Source: Gigaspora rosea (taxonomy: Eukaryota > Glomeromycota > Glomeromycetes > Diversisporales > Gigasporaceae). Taken from it: a stretch of 64,000 bases of DNA. The stretch covers positions 62,609 to 126,608 of the forward strand of contig QKWP01000049.1 of NCBI GenBank assembly GCA_003550325.1, read 5' to 3'. Both the position numbers and the translations under genes were made by a program. Positions 46,073 to 56,325 of the stretch are shown here, piece by piece. The notes under the pieces are model-generated. The model did not search any database and was not told the origin of the DNA. It saw only the letters and a list, made by a program, of their open reading frames with translations. Numbering within the stretch: position 1 is the first letter of the stretch; each line of letters starts with the position of its first letter.

Positions 46073-47693
46073 CATATCTGCTAATCCGTGTAATACCCTA
46101 AAATTGATTTAATAGTAGATCATATATAATTTAAGACAAAACGTAATACAAAGACCGATAGATGAATGCAAAAACTGTAAAAATTAATAAGCATATAGTT
46201 TACACTTAAAAGAACCTATATACAAAATAATCAGTGGATTAACGAAATAATCAGTTCACTTACTTAGTGGTCTTTAAACTGTGTTTACCGTATTCTGAAA
46301 GGTAGAAATTCAATTAACGACCCGAATAGCTAGTACTGGCTACTGTTATTCAAGTTTATAATATAACACTTACCATCGCAATATATCTCCCATTTAGATT
46401 TATTTGCATTATTCTAGCCAGCAATTTAGCTGCTGTATCCTATTCAAGTTCGTAACATTTACAGTAACCACTACTGGTATAGAGATCGTGCACAAGTACT
46501 ACTATTAATTGAAGTAAGTAATTTTGCTAAAGTTTCATGTTGCGAAATGTGTATTAAATTTTAGTCAATCAACGCAACTCTGTGATAAAAAAAAGATGGT
46601 CTCTGACAATTTTTTTTTTTTTTATCTCTACTATTTTTTTTATTTTTTTACAAAGGAGAAGTAACTTCGGTTCAGCGCATCCTGGGTTTTTGTGCCTTGT
46701 ATCTCAGAAGATGTACCATGCTATGATGCCAGTTGTTTTTCAGTTATTTTTTTAACCGGTATTGGATATTCCAACATTGTTTTTTAATACGTGGTACCCT
46801 AACTTTATTATACATCACTTTGGTTATATCGACTCCGTATCCTGCTATACGACACATCTGGTTATAACGACACGTTTGACTTTAACGACACATATATACA
46901 TCTGTCTGACTATAACGATACGTCCAACTATAACGACACATCTGGTTATAAAACTCGCAAAAAAAAAATTTAAAATGAAACAAAATTAAATAAAATATAA
47001 AACATCAAAGTTAAAAATGACTACCCGAAATTCTGGTAGTAAATCAATATTTTTTTTTATTAATTCGTATTAATAAATTCTAACTGTAGATTATAATAAA
47101 AATTTATAATCTTTGATACAATTAATTTTAATTCTAATCTAAACCCAAATACGTATCGTAAGATTTCTATAATATATTATTATTTATTACCGGAGACCTC
47201 TCTATATTTATATACAGGTATATACGTATTCTTACGATCTTATATCTTAAAAGGTATATAAAAAAAGTAAAATAAAAAGTTAGTTACAGTATCAGTTATC
47301 ATTCGCTTATTAAAGTTTCTATACAATACATATAATAACAACTAAATAAACTCATACGCTCAACACATTTACCTTTACTGAATCGTTGCTTTTCAGTTTT
47401 GTCATTTTTTTTCGTTAACCGTGTAGAATTTAGCCAGCCTTGTGATTTTATACTTTTAATAATATATATTTTTTCAGCGTAACTTTATAGTGAGTAGCAA
47501 AACAACGGCGTGGGATTAACTGGGATTATTTGAATATGTTATATATGAAAACTTCAAGTTTGCTTATTGGAGCCGAACGTTCTAAAAAAGTATGTATAAA
47601 AAAATTATTTCTTAAATCTAATGATTCTGATTGGTTTATTATAATTTGAGGGATCTACAAAAAAAGGCCCAATTCCACAAATTAGCCGATATG
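46073..47693. mobile_element. 1.6 kb TIR element, CATATCGGC family
   Basis: The left end CATATCTGCTAATCCGTG and the inverted right end CATATCGGCTAATTTGTGG are TIRs. TTCAAAT (7 bp) lies on both sides (46066-46072 and 47694-47700), while the uninterrupted host has it once. The interior is AT-rich and without a gene. It is the longest family member here. Confidence 0.8.
46855..46955. repeat. Short tandem repeat, about 18-20 bp unit
   Basis: Units of the form CATCTGGTTATAACGACA, with variants TTTGACTTTAACGACA and GACTATAACGATACGT, repeat about six times. The open frame over it (46762-46989) is a product of the repeat. Confidence 0.75.
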
Positions 47694-47786
47694 TTCAAAT
47701 TTGACTATATTTGATTTGATCAAATTCAAATATGATCAAATTTGATTTGATTTGACAAATATTTAATTTGATTTGAAAATTACTAT

Positions 47787-48247
47787 CATATAGGCCGATT
47801 TAAGTAATTTATAAATGGAGCTTATTTTTTTAAAAAGTTTAAGGCTAAATAACTTCTGATCTACTGGTCTGTTTTAAATGATTTTACTACCAAAATGTTC
47901 GTCTCTTTAAAACGATTCCAACAAGCCCAAAATCATTAAAATCCAATTACAGGTCCGCTAGATAATGCACTGTCAAATAGTGACGCACCTAGGAGGTAGG
48001 GTTGATTGGTTAGTCCTATGTCTAACCAATCAACACCACCCCTAGGTGCGTCACTATTTGACAATGCATTATCTTGCGATCTTGTGATTGGATTTTAATG
48101 ATTTTGGGTTCGTTGGAATCGTCTCAAAGAGGCAAACATTTTGGTAGTAAAATCATTTAAAACAGACCAGTAGATCAGAAGTTATTTAGCCTTAAAGTTT
48201 TTAAAAAAATAAGCTCTACTTATAAATTACTTAAATCAGCCCATATG
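47787..48247. mobile_element. Palindromic element (461 bp), arms about 220 bp
   Basis: The ends CATATAGGCCGATTTAAG and CTTAAATCAGCCCATATG are inverted, related to the CATATCGGC family. The arms pair almost throughout: TAACTTCTGATCTACTGG, CTACCAAAATGTTCGTC, AACAAGCCCAAAATCATT, then a centre of AAATAGTGACGCACCTAGGA and its mirror around TTGGTTAGTCCTATGTCTAA. The arm sequence is the same module seen in the Harbinger-like elements. Insertion into the MITE left little or no target duplication. Confidence 0.8.
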
Positions 48248-48387
48248 TTAAAAATTCAAATTCAAATCAAATTCAAATTCAAATATTTGAATCAAATCAA
48301 ATTCAAATCAGGGTCAATTTGATTTGATCAAATTCAAATTGATCCAATATTTGATTTGATTTGAATTTGAGGAACCCTACTTACCGT

Positions 48388-48885
48388 ATATTATTGAAAA
48401 TAAGCAACCTTTTTTGTCCAAAAAATTACGCAAAAAAATGAAAAGTTACTTATTTTTGAAATATTGAATTTTTTGAAAAAATTGAAAAACGTACTAATAA
48501 AAAGTTGTCCAAATGACACCAAATTTTTTATTATAAGTGTATTTTTATGTACTGAACAACTTTACTTAATCGACCTTTTGAAATTTACTTAGTAAAAAAA
48601 AGTTATATATATAGCAACTGCTAACAAATTTTTTGAAATTTTTAAAAAAAATCAGGGGTTGCTTATTTTAGAGGGTTGTTTATTTTTAGAATCTACAGTA
48701 TCTATTCAGTCATTGCAATTTTTTGAAAATAACTTGATCTTTAAATTTCAAATAAATTATGATTGGCTAGACCAGTATTAATAATTTTTTGTATAAAATT
48801 ATTGATTTCAATATTATAGTTTGGTTATTTGCAAGCTATAAATTTACTGTAAATTTATTTAATAAAACAATTGCTATCACTATAT
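48388..48885. other. AT-rich stretch with possible worn TIR element
   Basis: AAAATAAGCAACC at about 48398 and GGTTGCTTATTTTAGAGGGT near 48657 are inverted, suggesting an old element of about 280 bp. No target duplication and no gene were seen. Confidence 0.45.
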
Positions 48886-49242
48886 GGGCCCTCAAAAGTA
48901 GAAACAGACAATTTGGTAAATCACAGGTTTTGAGAAAATCAGCTAAAACTATTTTGTTACACAAAATCAAAACAATCTAAAAATAATATATTTATGATTA
49001 ACAAACCTGTTTAAACAGGATTATTAGATTTGTAGACCTGTAAATGCTTCTAAAATCGTAGTAAATCTATTTTTAGATTATAGTATCAAAAGCTTTGACC
49101 GTTGTATCATAAAAATTTATTAAGTGATCAGACTTTTATTATTAAGTAAAAAAGTTTGGGCTTTAAATTTTACACTTGATCAATCAAACAGGTTAATTTT
49201 CAAAAAATTGTCAAATTGCTAGATTTCTACTTTTGAGGGCCC
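48886..49242. mobile_element. GGGCCCTCAAAAG MITE, intact copy (357 bp)
   Basis: GGGCCCTCAAAAGTAGAAA is mirrored at the right, with ATAT on each side. The interior aligns with the split copy at 42218-43822 in inverted orientation, including AACAAACCTGTTTAAACAGG and GATCAATCAAACAGGTTAA. A 63-codon frame crossing the left end is incidental. Confidence 0.88.
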
Positions 49243-49360
49243 ATATATATATTGCAGCTTGAATCAACTAATTATTGCTCTCCTCTATTCTTTTATTTTC
49301 TTTTTTACTTATAAAATGCTGCATTATGACCTATTTCTCTACATCGATCACACTTAGAGG

Positions 49361-49693
49361 TAGGGATGGCAAAGTCCTTAAGTCTGGGACTTTAGGACCT
49401 GGTTTTGGGACCTGGTCTTTAAAGACTAGGTCCCAATTTTAGGACCTAGATCTATAGGTCCACAATAGGTCCTAATATAAAATATATTAGAACTTAATAA
49501 TATTAGTAATAAAATAGTAAACAAAGAATTTTAATTGGTTAGAAAGTATTAGAACTAAGTTCAAGAACTTAATCCTATTAGTTGAGCACAATTTCTAGGA
49601 CTTATTATATGAGGACCTGGTCTTTAGGTCCATGTGATAGGACTTATAGGTCCTAGGACCAAGACTGGACCTGGACTAACTTTACCATCCCTA
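49361..49693. mobile_element. hAT MITE (333 bp) with exact 8 bp TSD
   Basis: The ends TAGGGATGGCAAAGTCC and, inverted, TAGGGATGGTAAAGTTAGTCC are hAT-style TIRs. CTTAGAGG is duplicated exactly at 49353-49360 and 49694-49701. The subterminal regions repeat GGACCTGG/AGGTCC motifs. The right target copy overlaps the end of the 49698 Harbinger-like element, so this hAT MITE inserted later. Confidence 0.92.
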
Positions 49694-49898
49694 CTTAGAG
49701 GGCTTCCAGAAATTAGCTGTTTTGTTTTACTATGAGTCTATCTCACCCCTACCCCACCCATTCCAACCTGATACCCCAATCAGCTAATCAGATTTTACGA
49801 TTATTAAAAAGTTAGATATAATATTTAATAGTAAATAACTTTGATCTACTAGGCAAATTTAAATGATTTAACTACCAAAATGATCCTCTCAATGGGAG

Positions 49899-50081
49899 GA
49901 TTCTAGCAAGCCCAAAATCATTAAAATCTAATTACTGGATCCTAAGATCAGAATAGATTTGTGTTACTATAGAAGTTTTATAATTTATTNGATTCTAGCA
50001 AGCCCAAAATCATTAAAATCTAATTACTGGATCCTAAGATCAGAATAGATTTGTGTTACTATAGAAGTTTTATAATTTATT
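49899..50081. repeat. 91 bp duplication around a single N
   Basis: 49899-49989 and 49991-50081 appear identical with N at 49990 between them. It has the same form as the 30036 seam and is best read as an assembly artefact. Confidence 0.85.
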
Positions 50082-50480
50082 AAAGGATTAATCATTTTGT
50101 AACTGTAAGTTACTGTAACCCGTAACTAAAATCAGGTATAACATGACTATCAAAACTACTTTTCTATAAGAATAAACCCGTGCAATTAAGGTTAGGGTTA
50201 GCGTAAAGCTAGGAGTTAGAGAAGGCTATAGTATTTCAAAATTTATCAAAGAATTTTTTTTGTTACAACCTGAAAGACCTGAAAGGTAGTTTCCTATGTG
50301 AAATTTTAAGTTAGAAGCAATTTTTGGCAAAAACGAACATTTGTTTTGACTCTTCCCAAATAGAGGATTCTAGCAAACCCAAAATTATTAAAATATAATC
50401 ACTGGATCCTAGGATCAGAATAGATTTGTGTTACTATAGAAGTTTTATAATTTATTAAAGAATTATAAACCATTTATAGT

Positions 50481-51611
50481 GGTTCAAACTCTTTCTGACG
50501 ATCACCTGAACCAAAATTTTTACTAACAGAAAAACAAATTTTTTGTTTGAGAGTCGTGACCTGTATAGTAGTTTGTCTAGAGGTCAACGTTTTTTTCCGC
50601 GGGACTCCTCTAAAAGGACGTTTGGCATGCAAGCCAAGAGCGTTATTATACAAGATAACTGGCAGGAAGTACTCTTGTATAAAAAATCTTGGTGTGGTGT
50701 GGGCGATAAAGCCCAACTTCGTCGACGAAGCTATCTGGTCGTTACTTCAAAGAAGAACACAGGGGAAACAATAAATCATACGTTTTTCTTAAGCCGCGCT
50801 CTCTTACTTGGGCAAGTGGTCACCTTTTTCACTTTTCTCTGCTTCCTTGCCGTTCTTCCAAAATTTCTCGAAAAAAGTGGGGATTTGGCTTACCCCCTCC
50901 AAAAGATCAGCATTGTTTACTTTTCAAATTCGGACAGGCTAGTGGATTGCAACACGTGTTTTAGATATGGCGCTAGTAGATATGACCGGATATTAATTGG
51001 AAGGCCGAAAAGAAATGGAATGTTAATTTAGTTTCACAATAGGGATATACAAATGTTGCATTTGTTATATAATTTTTACTTGTACCTGGTACAGGTTATA
51101 ATAGTGTGTTTATCATAGATTGTTTTCCTTCTTTTTTCTTTTTGTTTTTTTTTCTTTTCTTTCTTTTTTGTTTTTTGTGGTATTTGCTGTTTTTTGTGGT
51201 CTTCGTATAGGTATTCCCACTTTTTTTAAAACTTCCTTTTTTTTCTTTGATCGTAAAGTTTTTTTCATATAGTAGTTAGAAGTTTTTCTTTTTACTTGGG
51301 AAGTTAAAGGAAGAAGATTTAGAATTAAGAAAGGAGGAGGCAATCATGATAAGCAGGATATAAAAGCCTTCTGGTGATATATTAAGTTTTTCGGTTGCAG
51401 GAAAAATTAATATGGAGGTGAAGTTTACTATAGCAGATTGAACATGGGTAATTTGGACTTTTGTCGCAAAGAGCCGGGTTAGCTGATACTTGTAGGTTAG
51501 GTGTGATCAGTTGATCACTTGTTATATATGTATGAAATAGATATGAAATAGAAATTGAGTATAATAAACTAACAAAGTATTGGGCATGATTGCCAAATGT
51601 TAAAAAAAAAA
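50481..51611 (+). mobile_element. 1.1 kb poly(A) retroposon, copy C
   Basis: ATAAACCATTTATAGT (16 bp) is duplicated at 50465-50480 and 51612-51627, and the 3' end is poly(A). It begins GGTTCAAACTCTTTCTGACG, the family 5' block. Landmarks shared with copy A include GGCATGCAA, AACTGGCAG, AAAAAGTGGGGATTTGGCTT-like sequence, TTATAATAGTGT, a polypyrimidine tract (51120-51180), GAACATGGGTAATTTG and AAAGAGCCGGGTTAG. The longest frame, 50543-51031 (plus), gives a 162-residue product that I do not recognise; parts of it are shared with copy A. Confidence 0.82.
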
Positions 51612-53146
51612 ATAAACCATTTATAGTAACACAAATTTATTTCGTTCTCTGGATCCTGTAATTGGATTTTTATAATTTTAGGCTTGCTAGAATCCTTTCA
51701 TTGAGCTGGTCATTTTGGTAGTTGAATCATCGAAATTGGCCCAGTAGATCAGAAGTTAATAGCAATTGAAAATTAATTTTTAATTGTTAATAATTTTTAA
51801 TTTACTAGGCCAATTTTGATGATTTAACTACAAAATGATCAGCTCAATAAAAGGATTCTAGCAAGTCCAAAATCGTAAAAATCCAATTACAGGATCCAGA
51901 GATCAGAATAAATTTGTGTTACTATAAATAGTTTATAATTTTTTAATAAATTATAAAACTTTTATAGTAATATATATCTATTCTAATCTAGATCAATTTC
52001 GATGATTTAACTACCAAAATAATCAGCTCAATGAGAGGGATTCTAGCAAGTCCAAAATCGTAAAAATCCAATTACAGGATCCAGAGATCAGAATAAATTT
52101 GTGTTACTATAAATGGTTTATAATTTTTTAATAAATTATAAAACTTCTATAGTAGTATATATCTATTCTGATTTTAGGATCCAGTGATTAGATTTAATAA
52201 TTTTGGCTTGCTAGAATCCTCTCATTGAGAGGATCCTTTTAGTAGTTAAATCATTAAATTTGATCCAGTAATTAAAAGTTATTAATTATTAAATATTGTT
52301 AATCAATCTATAATTTTGGTCAAAAATAATTTTGTAACTTTGGTCAGAATTATAAAATTTTGGCTAGAATTATACCTGATACTTTAGCTGACCCACCCAC
52401 TCTTCTAAAATTAGCTGATTTCTGGAAGCCCCTTATATGCATCTTTAGAAAAAGTTCTTCCATGACTTCATTCCTTTTCTGTGCTGCTCATATAATAATG
52501 TTTAGATGGTCTTCTCCTTTCAATAATGTAAGCAGGATTTTGAATGTCTTGTGGAATCTTGTTGCTAGTTACTTCTTTATCAGGTATTGCATTATCAGTG
52601 TAACAACCATCATCACTAATTTCATCACTATCAGTATAATTTTCTTTCTCTAATGTGATATAATTTTTATTTCCTTCTGATACGTATTTTTTTATTTTTT
52701 TTTCTTGTAATATAAGTTTGAAGAATATTTATAATTTTATTATTACCAATATCTATTGCTAATAGTGTCATCTCACGAGCTAACCCCCAAATTTTACCAT
52801 AATGAGTTCTTTTTTGTAAAGTCTTTTTTGTAGTTAAAATTTTAGGAACTATTGATTGTTTTTGGATCGAACCAATCTCTCCATAACACTCTTTATCAAC
52901 AATACCTTTTCATGATTAAAAATAATGGCCTCATCTTTATATAATTAATTTTCTTGATAGAAGTCTTTGTACCATTATAAGAGAACCATTGAAATATGAA
53001 AGGCTTCCATTTTTGAATGCATTATTATACAGAAATAATGCTGACAAATAAGCCCTCTAGAAATGGTTAAAAGATATGAGTATAGAAACGATATTTGGTT
53101 TACAATAACTAGATAATGTATATAATGTTTTTTTTAGCTATGGAGA

Positions 53147-53567
53147 TAGTGATTTAAACTGAGAAAATTTTCCTTAATCGGTTAACCGAACTAAATTATT
53201 TGGTATTAACCGATTCAACCGGTTAGGGCGCTGATATTGATTAAGTAATATTTTAGGAGGTAGGAGGGTCAAGAAAAATCTTACCTTAGTTAAATTTAAT
53301 TGGCCAAAATTCTATTTATAGATCTTATTTGGAGATAAAGAGTAAGTCCCTATAGTAAATGGATATTAGGTAATAAATATCAGCACCCTTAAGGTTACTT
53401 CACGTTTATTTTCAGACCTTTACTCAAATTTTTGTCTCGTTTACTATGTTTATTCATTTTCTTTTCGGGACCTTTGCTCTTTTATGCTATTATTTACATT
53501 TTGTCAACTGAAATTTATTCAGTTTGGATCAGTTAACTGATTATAGTACAACCAGTTCAAATCACTA
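53147..53567. mobile_element. hAT MITE (421 bp) inside the MULE relic
   Basis: The left TAGTGATTTAAACTG and inverted right TAGTGATTTGAACTGG are TIRs. The flanks TATGGAGA (53139-53146) and TACGGAGA (53568-53575) form an 8 bp duplication with one mismatch. Subterminal GGTTAACCGAAC/GATCAGTTAACTG motifs are repeated. No gene is present. Confidence 0.85.
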
Positions 53568-54469
53568 TACGGAGATCAGAAACCTTTCATATTTCTTTTA
53601 TATTTTCACTTCCTACTTCATCTATTATGGCCCGAAAAGTAATTTTTCTTGCATTATAATTATTTTCAAGGAATCTATATGAAACTTCTTCATCAACTTT
53701 TTGTTCAAAATTAAGCTCATCAACTGTTGGCTCAATTCAGTTTGCTATAAGAAACAAGCATTGTGCCATCTTAGCTTTAATCATATTGTTAATGGCTTCT
53801 GTAAAGTATTGGTCAATTATTTTTGTCATAGCTAGAAAGAGATCATGTTTTGCGGCAGGTATTATGGGAAATGTTGTTGAATCTTTGTACTAGTGAAATC
53901 GGTTCTATTAAGTTTCTACTTTCAAGACAGCTTGCAAGTTCATATAAAGTGCAATTTGCTTTGATCTCTTTTTTAATGATCCAATTATAAAATTCAACTC
54001 GTGCTGTATTTTCAATTCTAGCTGTGAATATTTTTGCCAAATAAGCGTGTACCAAGGACTGACTACATAGATATAAAACACACAATAAATAATCCTTCGC
54101 CATTGGATACTTATTGAGCATTTCATTTCAACGCTTTTGAAAAAATGGCTCATAGAGACTGTTACAACATGGTAAAAAATTTTTATAAAGTCATCTCATT
54201 TGTTATCTATTTTCAATTTAAAATTTTTTGGTAAATTCTGACCAATATGAAAAATACAGTGTGCAGCATATAAATTGGGAAAAGCAATACAGATTGCACC
54301 ATTAAGTACCAGATTTGCGTTAGTAAAAATAACCAATGACTTTATTTCTGTAGTGTTTTTTATACAATTAAAAATTCAAGTATAAGTATCAAGTATTTCG
54401 TTATTTAATAAAACCTAGCAAGCAAGCCATATTCTTCCATTGTTATCAATAATTACAAATAGCCCTAAG

Positions 54470-54741
54470 CAGTGTTGACATGGGACACGAACACGGACGG
54501 CGGACAGTCCGGGACGGGACATCTGGGACATGTTCGCCCAGAATTTTTTTTGTCCCGGACATTTTGCGACTCAACACGTGATCATCTACCAATAAAATTC
54601 GTATAATTCCGCAATTTGATTGGTTTTACTCGGCGGACATGTATCATGTTGGGACATTATTGCGGACATGTCCCGGACGTCCTGTCCCAAACTGTCCGCG
54701 TCCCTGAAAAATCAGCGGGACAATGTCCGTGTACAACACTG
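54470..54741. mobile_element. hAT MITE (272 bp) inside the MULE relic
   Basis: The ends CAGTGTTGACATGGGAC and, inverted, CAGTGTTGTACACGGAC have GCCCTAAG duplicated exactly at 54462-54469 and 54742-54749. GGGACA/GTCCGG motifs are dense and make the element GC-richer than its surroundings. It is related to 7874-8124 by the first eight TIR bases. Confidence 0.93.
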
Positions 54742-55699
54742 GCCCTAAGGGCATTTGATATTGATTAGTTTTGGCTAATAATTATATCATTATATTTTAA
54801 CCACAGGTCAATTTGCTTGGATGATATCCAAAACAACTGTATAAGCCTATTATCTTCATCCAATTCAAATTCCATAGACCATCTAGGATCATTCATTTTG
54901 TTGGCTAATAAAGAATTGAACAGGTTTGACGCATTGTTTGTTTCATTTTTTTTAAAATTCTGGTTAGCATTATTAAGATCACTATCATAAAAATACAAAT
55001 CAGAAAAATGACCCTTTAATATATTTTATTGTGCTGTAATAAATAAATTTCCATGTTTCATTATTATTTCAATTTCTTTTAAAACGTTTTCATTCAAAGA
55101 ACGGTATTAGATTCAAACTCTTGAGTGTCAAAATTAATACTATAATTGTGCTCATTTATAAACGTAGTAACAGATATATTTGTTCTAGTTTCCCATAAGA
55201 AAGAGTTAAATGCCATTGACAGTTGATTTTTTTGTTCTGATATTTTTTGCTTACTTTTTTGAGCAGCAATTTGACTCTTATTAGGACTGTATTTCCTTTC
55301 AAATTTGCATGCAAATGTCCGTTTTTGAACCAGACCATCTTTATCTTTCCTTACTTGATATTTAACCACTATAAATCCATTTTATTTTCTATATTCATCA
55401 AAAAAAGTTACAATTTCTGACCAAGAATTGATATTGTATTCTTAGATATATCTTCTGAAGCTACTACCGTTCTATTATTTATGTTGACTAGCATGTCATC
55501 GTTATTATATTCCTCAGAATCGGTATGAATTTGGTTGGTTGGTACCTCTTCAGCTTCTTTGCTTTTGCTAGTGGATTGCTTGAGCAAAGCTTTTAGCAAT
55601 ACTTTTCTCAAAGTAAAAGTATCGTTCTATTTTTGTTAATTCTTCTAGATAATAGTCTAGAAGATCTGTTGTATCTATTGTAGTAGTTTCTTTGGGTTC

Positions 55700-55900
55700 A
55701 TGCTATTAACATTGTTTTTTTTTAAAGAAAATATCAACAAAGCAATGAAAAAAAAATCAATTAGATCAATGAAAGCACTAAAAAAAGACTAGTCTCAAAG
55801 TACTAACTATTGTTTTTTTAAAGATATATCAACAAAGCGATGAAAAAAGAATCAATTAGACCAATATAAACAATGCAAAAAAGACAGATCTTAAGAGTTA
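55700..55900. repeat. Tandem duplication, unit about 105 bp
   Basis: Two copies begin near 55708 and 55812 (ATTGTTTTTTT-A-AAGA, ATATCAACAAAGC, ATGAAAAAA, TCAATTAGA), with point changes. No coding role is visible. Confidence 0.7.
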
Positions 55901-55939
55901 CTAAATTTTGGATCTTATATTACTATGCAATATACATAA

Positions 55940-56325
55940 TTAATCACATATTAAACAAGCCATTATTGAAATTATATAATTTAGACAAGTTTTGATCTTT
56001 GTTTGATATGCGATTAATCAGGTACATCGCATAGCAATATAAACTATCAATATCAATTAATGGTGATGATAATTTTGGCATTGCATAAAATGATGTATAG
56101 TAACACAATGATATATTACTATAGATAGAATGATAATTAATAAACAAACTATTATTGATTTAGTCAAGTTTCGATCTTTGTTTAGTATGCAATTGATTAG
56201 GTACATCACATATTGATGTAAATTGTCAATAGCGATCAATGGTAATGATAGTTTTGGCATCGCATAATGATGTATAGTAATACAAATATATTACTATAGA
56301 TAGGGCGATAATTAATAATTTCGCA
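55940..56325. repeat. Tandem duplication, unit about 195 bp
   Basis: Copies start at about 55948 and 56145 (CATTATTGAA or CTATTATTGA, then GATCTTTGTTTGATATGC, AGGTACATCGCATA, AATGGTGATGATAATTTTGG, GATGTATAGTAA, ATATTACTATAGATAG). The short minus-strand frames here are paired because of the duplication. Confidence 0.8.

Larger units (their letters stand above)
46010..48378. mobile_element. MULE-type MITE, TAGGGTTCC family, copy 3, with two insertions
   Basis: The ends are TAGGGTTCCGCAATTTGATT and TTTGAGGAACCCT, with the 9 bp duplication ACTTACCAT (46001-46009) and ACTTACCGT (48379-48387), one mismatch. Alignment with copies 1 and 2 shows two insertions, 46073-47693 and 47787-48247, leaving about 280 bp of MITE. 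Confidence 0.85.
49698..52432. mobile_element. Harbinger-like element, GGGAGCTTCCAG family, copy 3, interrupted and duplicated
   Basis: The ends GAGGGCTTCCAGAAATTAG and CTGATTTCTGGAAGCCCC have TTA on each side (49695-49697 and 52433-52435). The interior contains the family module several times (CCTCTCAATGGGAGGATTC, CAAGCCCAAAATCATTAAAA, TTACTGGATCC). It is split by retroposon C (50481-51611), contains the N seam at 49990, and carries an extra tandem copy of a 190-bp block at about 51830-52200. An unrelated stretch at 50085-50345 may be a further insertion. There is no transposase. Confidence 0.75.
52440..55690 (-). pseudogene. FAR1/MULE-type transposase, broken and interrupted
   Basis: Read on the minus strand, order and motifs are those of Mutator-like transposases with a FAR1 DNA-binding domain. 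An acidic/Ser-rich N-terminal part lies at 55611-55408; a FAR1-like domain at 55369-55094 has VQKRTFACKFERKYSPNKS, a W and an INEHNY motif. Next is NDPRWSMEFELDEDNRL and LFWISSKQ (54998-54765), then, past a hAT MITE, AAHCIFHIGQNLPKNFK (about 54270) and YPMAKDYLL, FTARIENTARVEFYNWIIKK (54121-53843), then QYFTEAINNMIKAKMAQ (about 53820). After a second hAT MITE come KKTLQKRTHYGKIWGLAREM (about 52800) and the C-terminal ERRRPSKHYYMSS (about 52480). No clear SWIM cysteines remain. Stops and shifts are frequent. Intact relatives catalyse cut-and-paste transposition with 9 bp duplications, matching the TAGGGTTCC MITEs here. Confidence 0.85.

Noticed and set aside
46762-46989. 75-codon frame with Thr/Ile repeats
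   Set aside because: It is produced by an 18-20 bp tandem repeat.
55944-56260. Two similar 67-codon minus-strand frames
   Set aside because: They are the same frame in the two copies of a 195 bp tandem duplication; there is no coding evidence.
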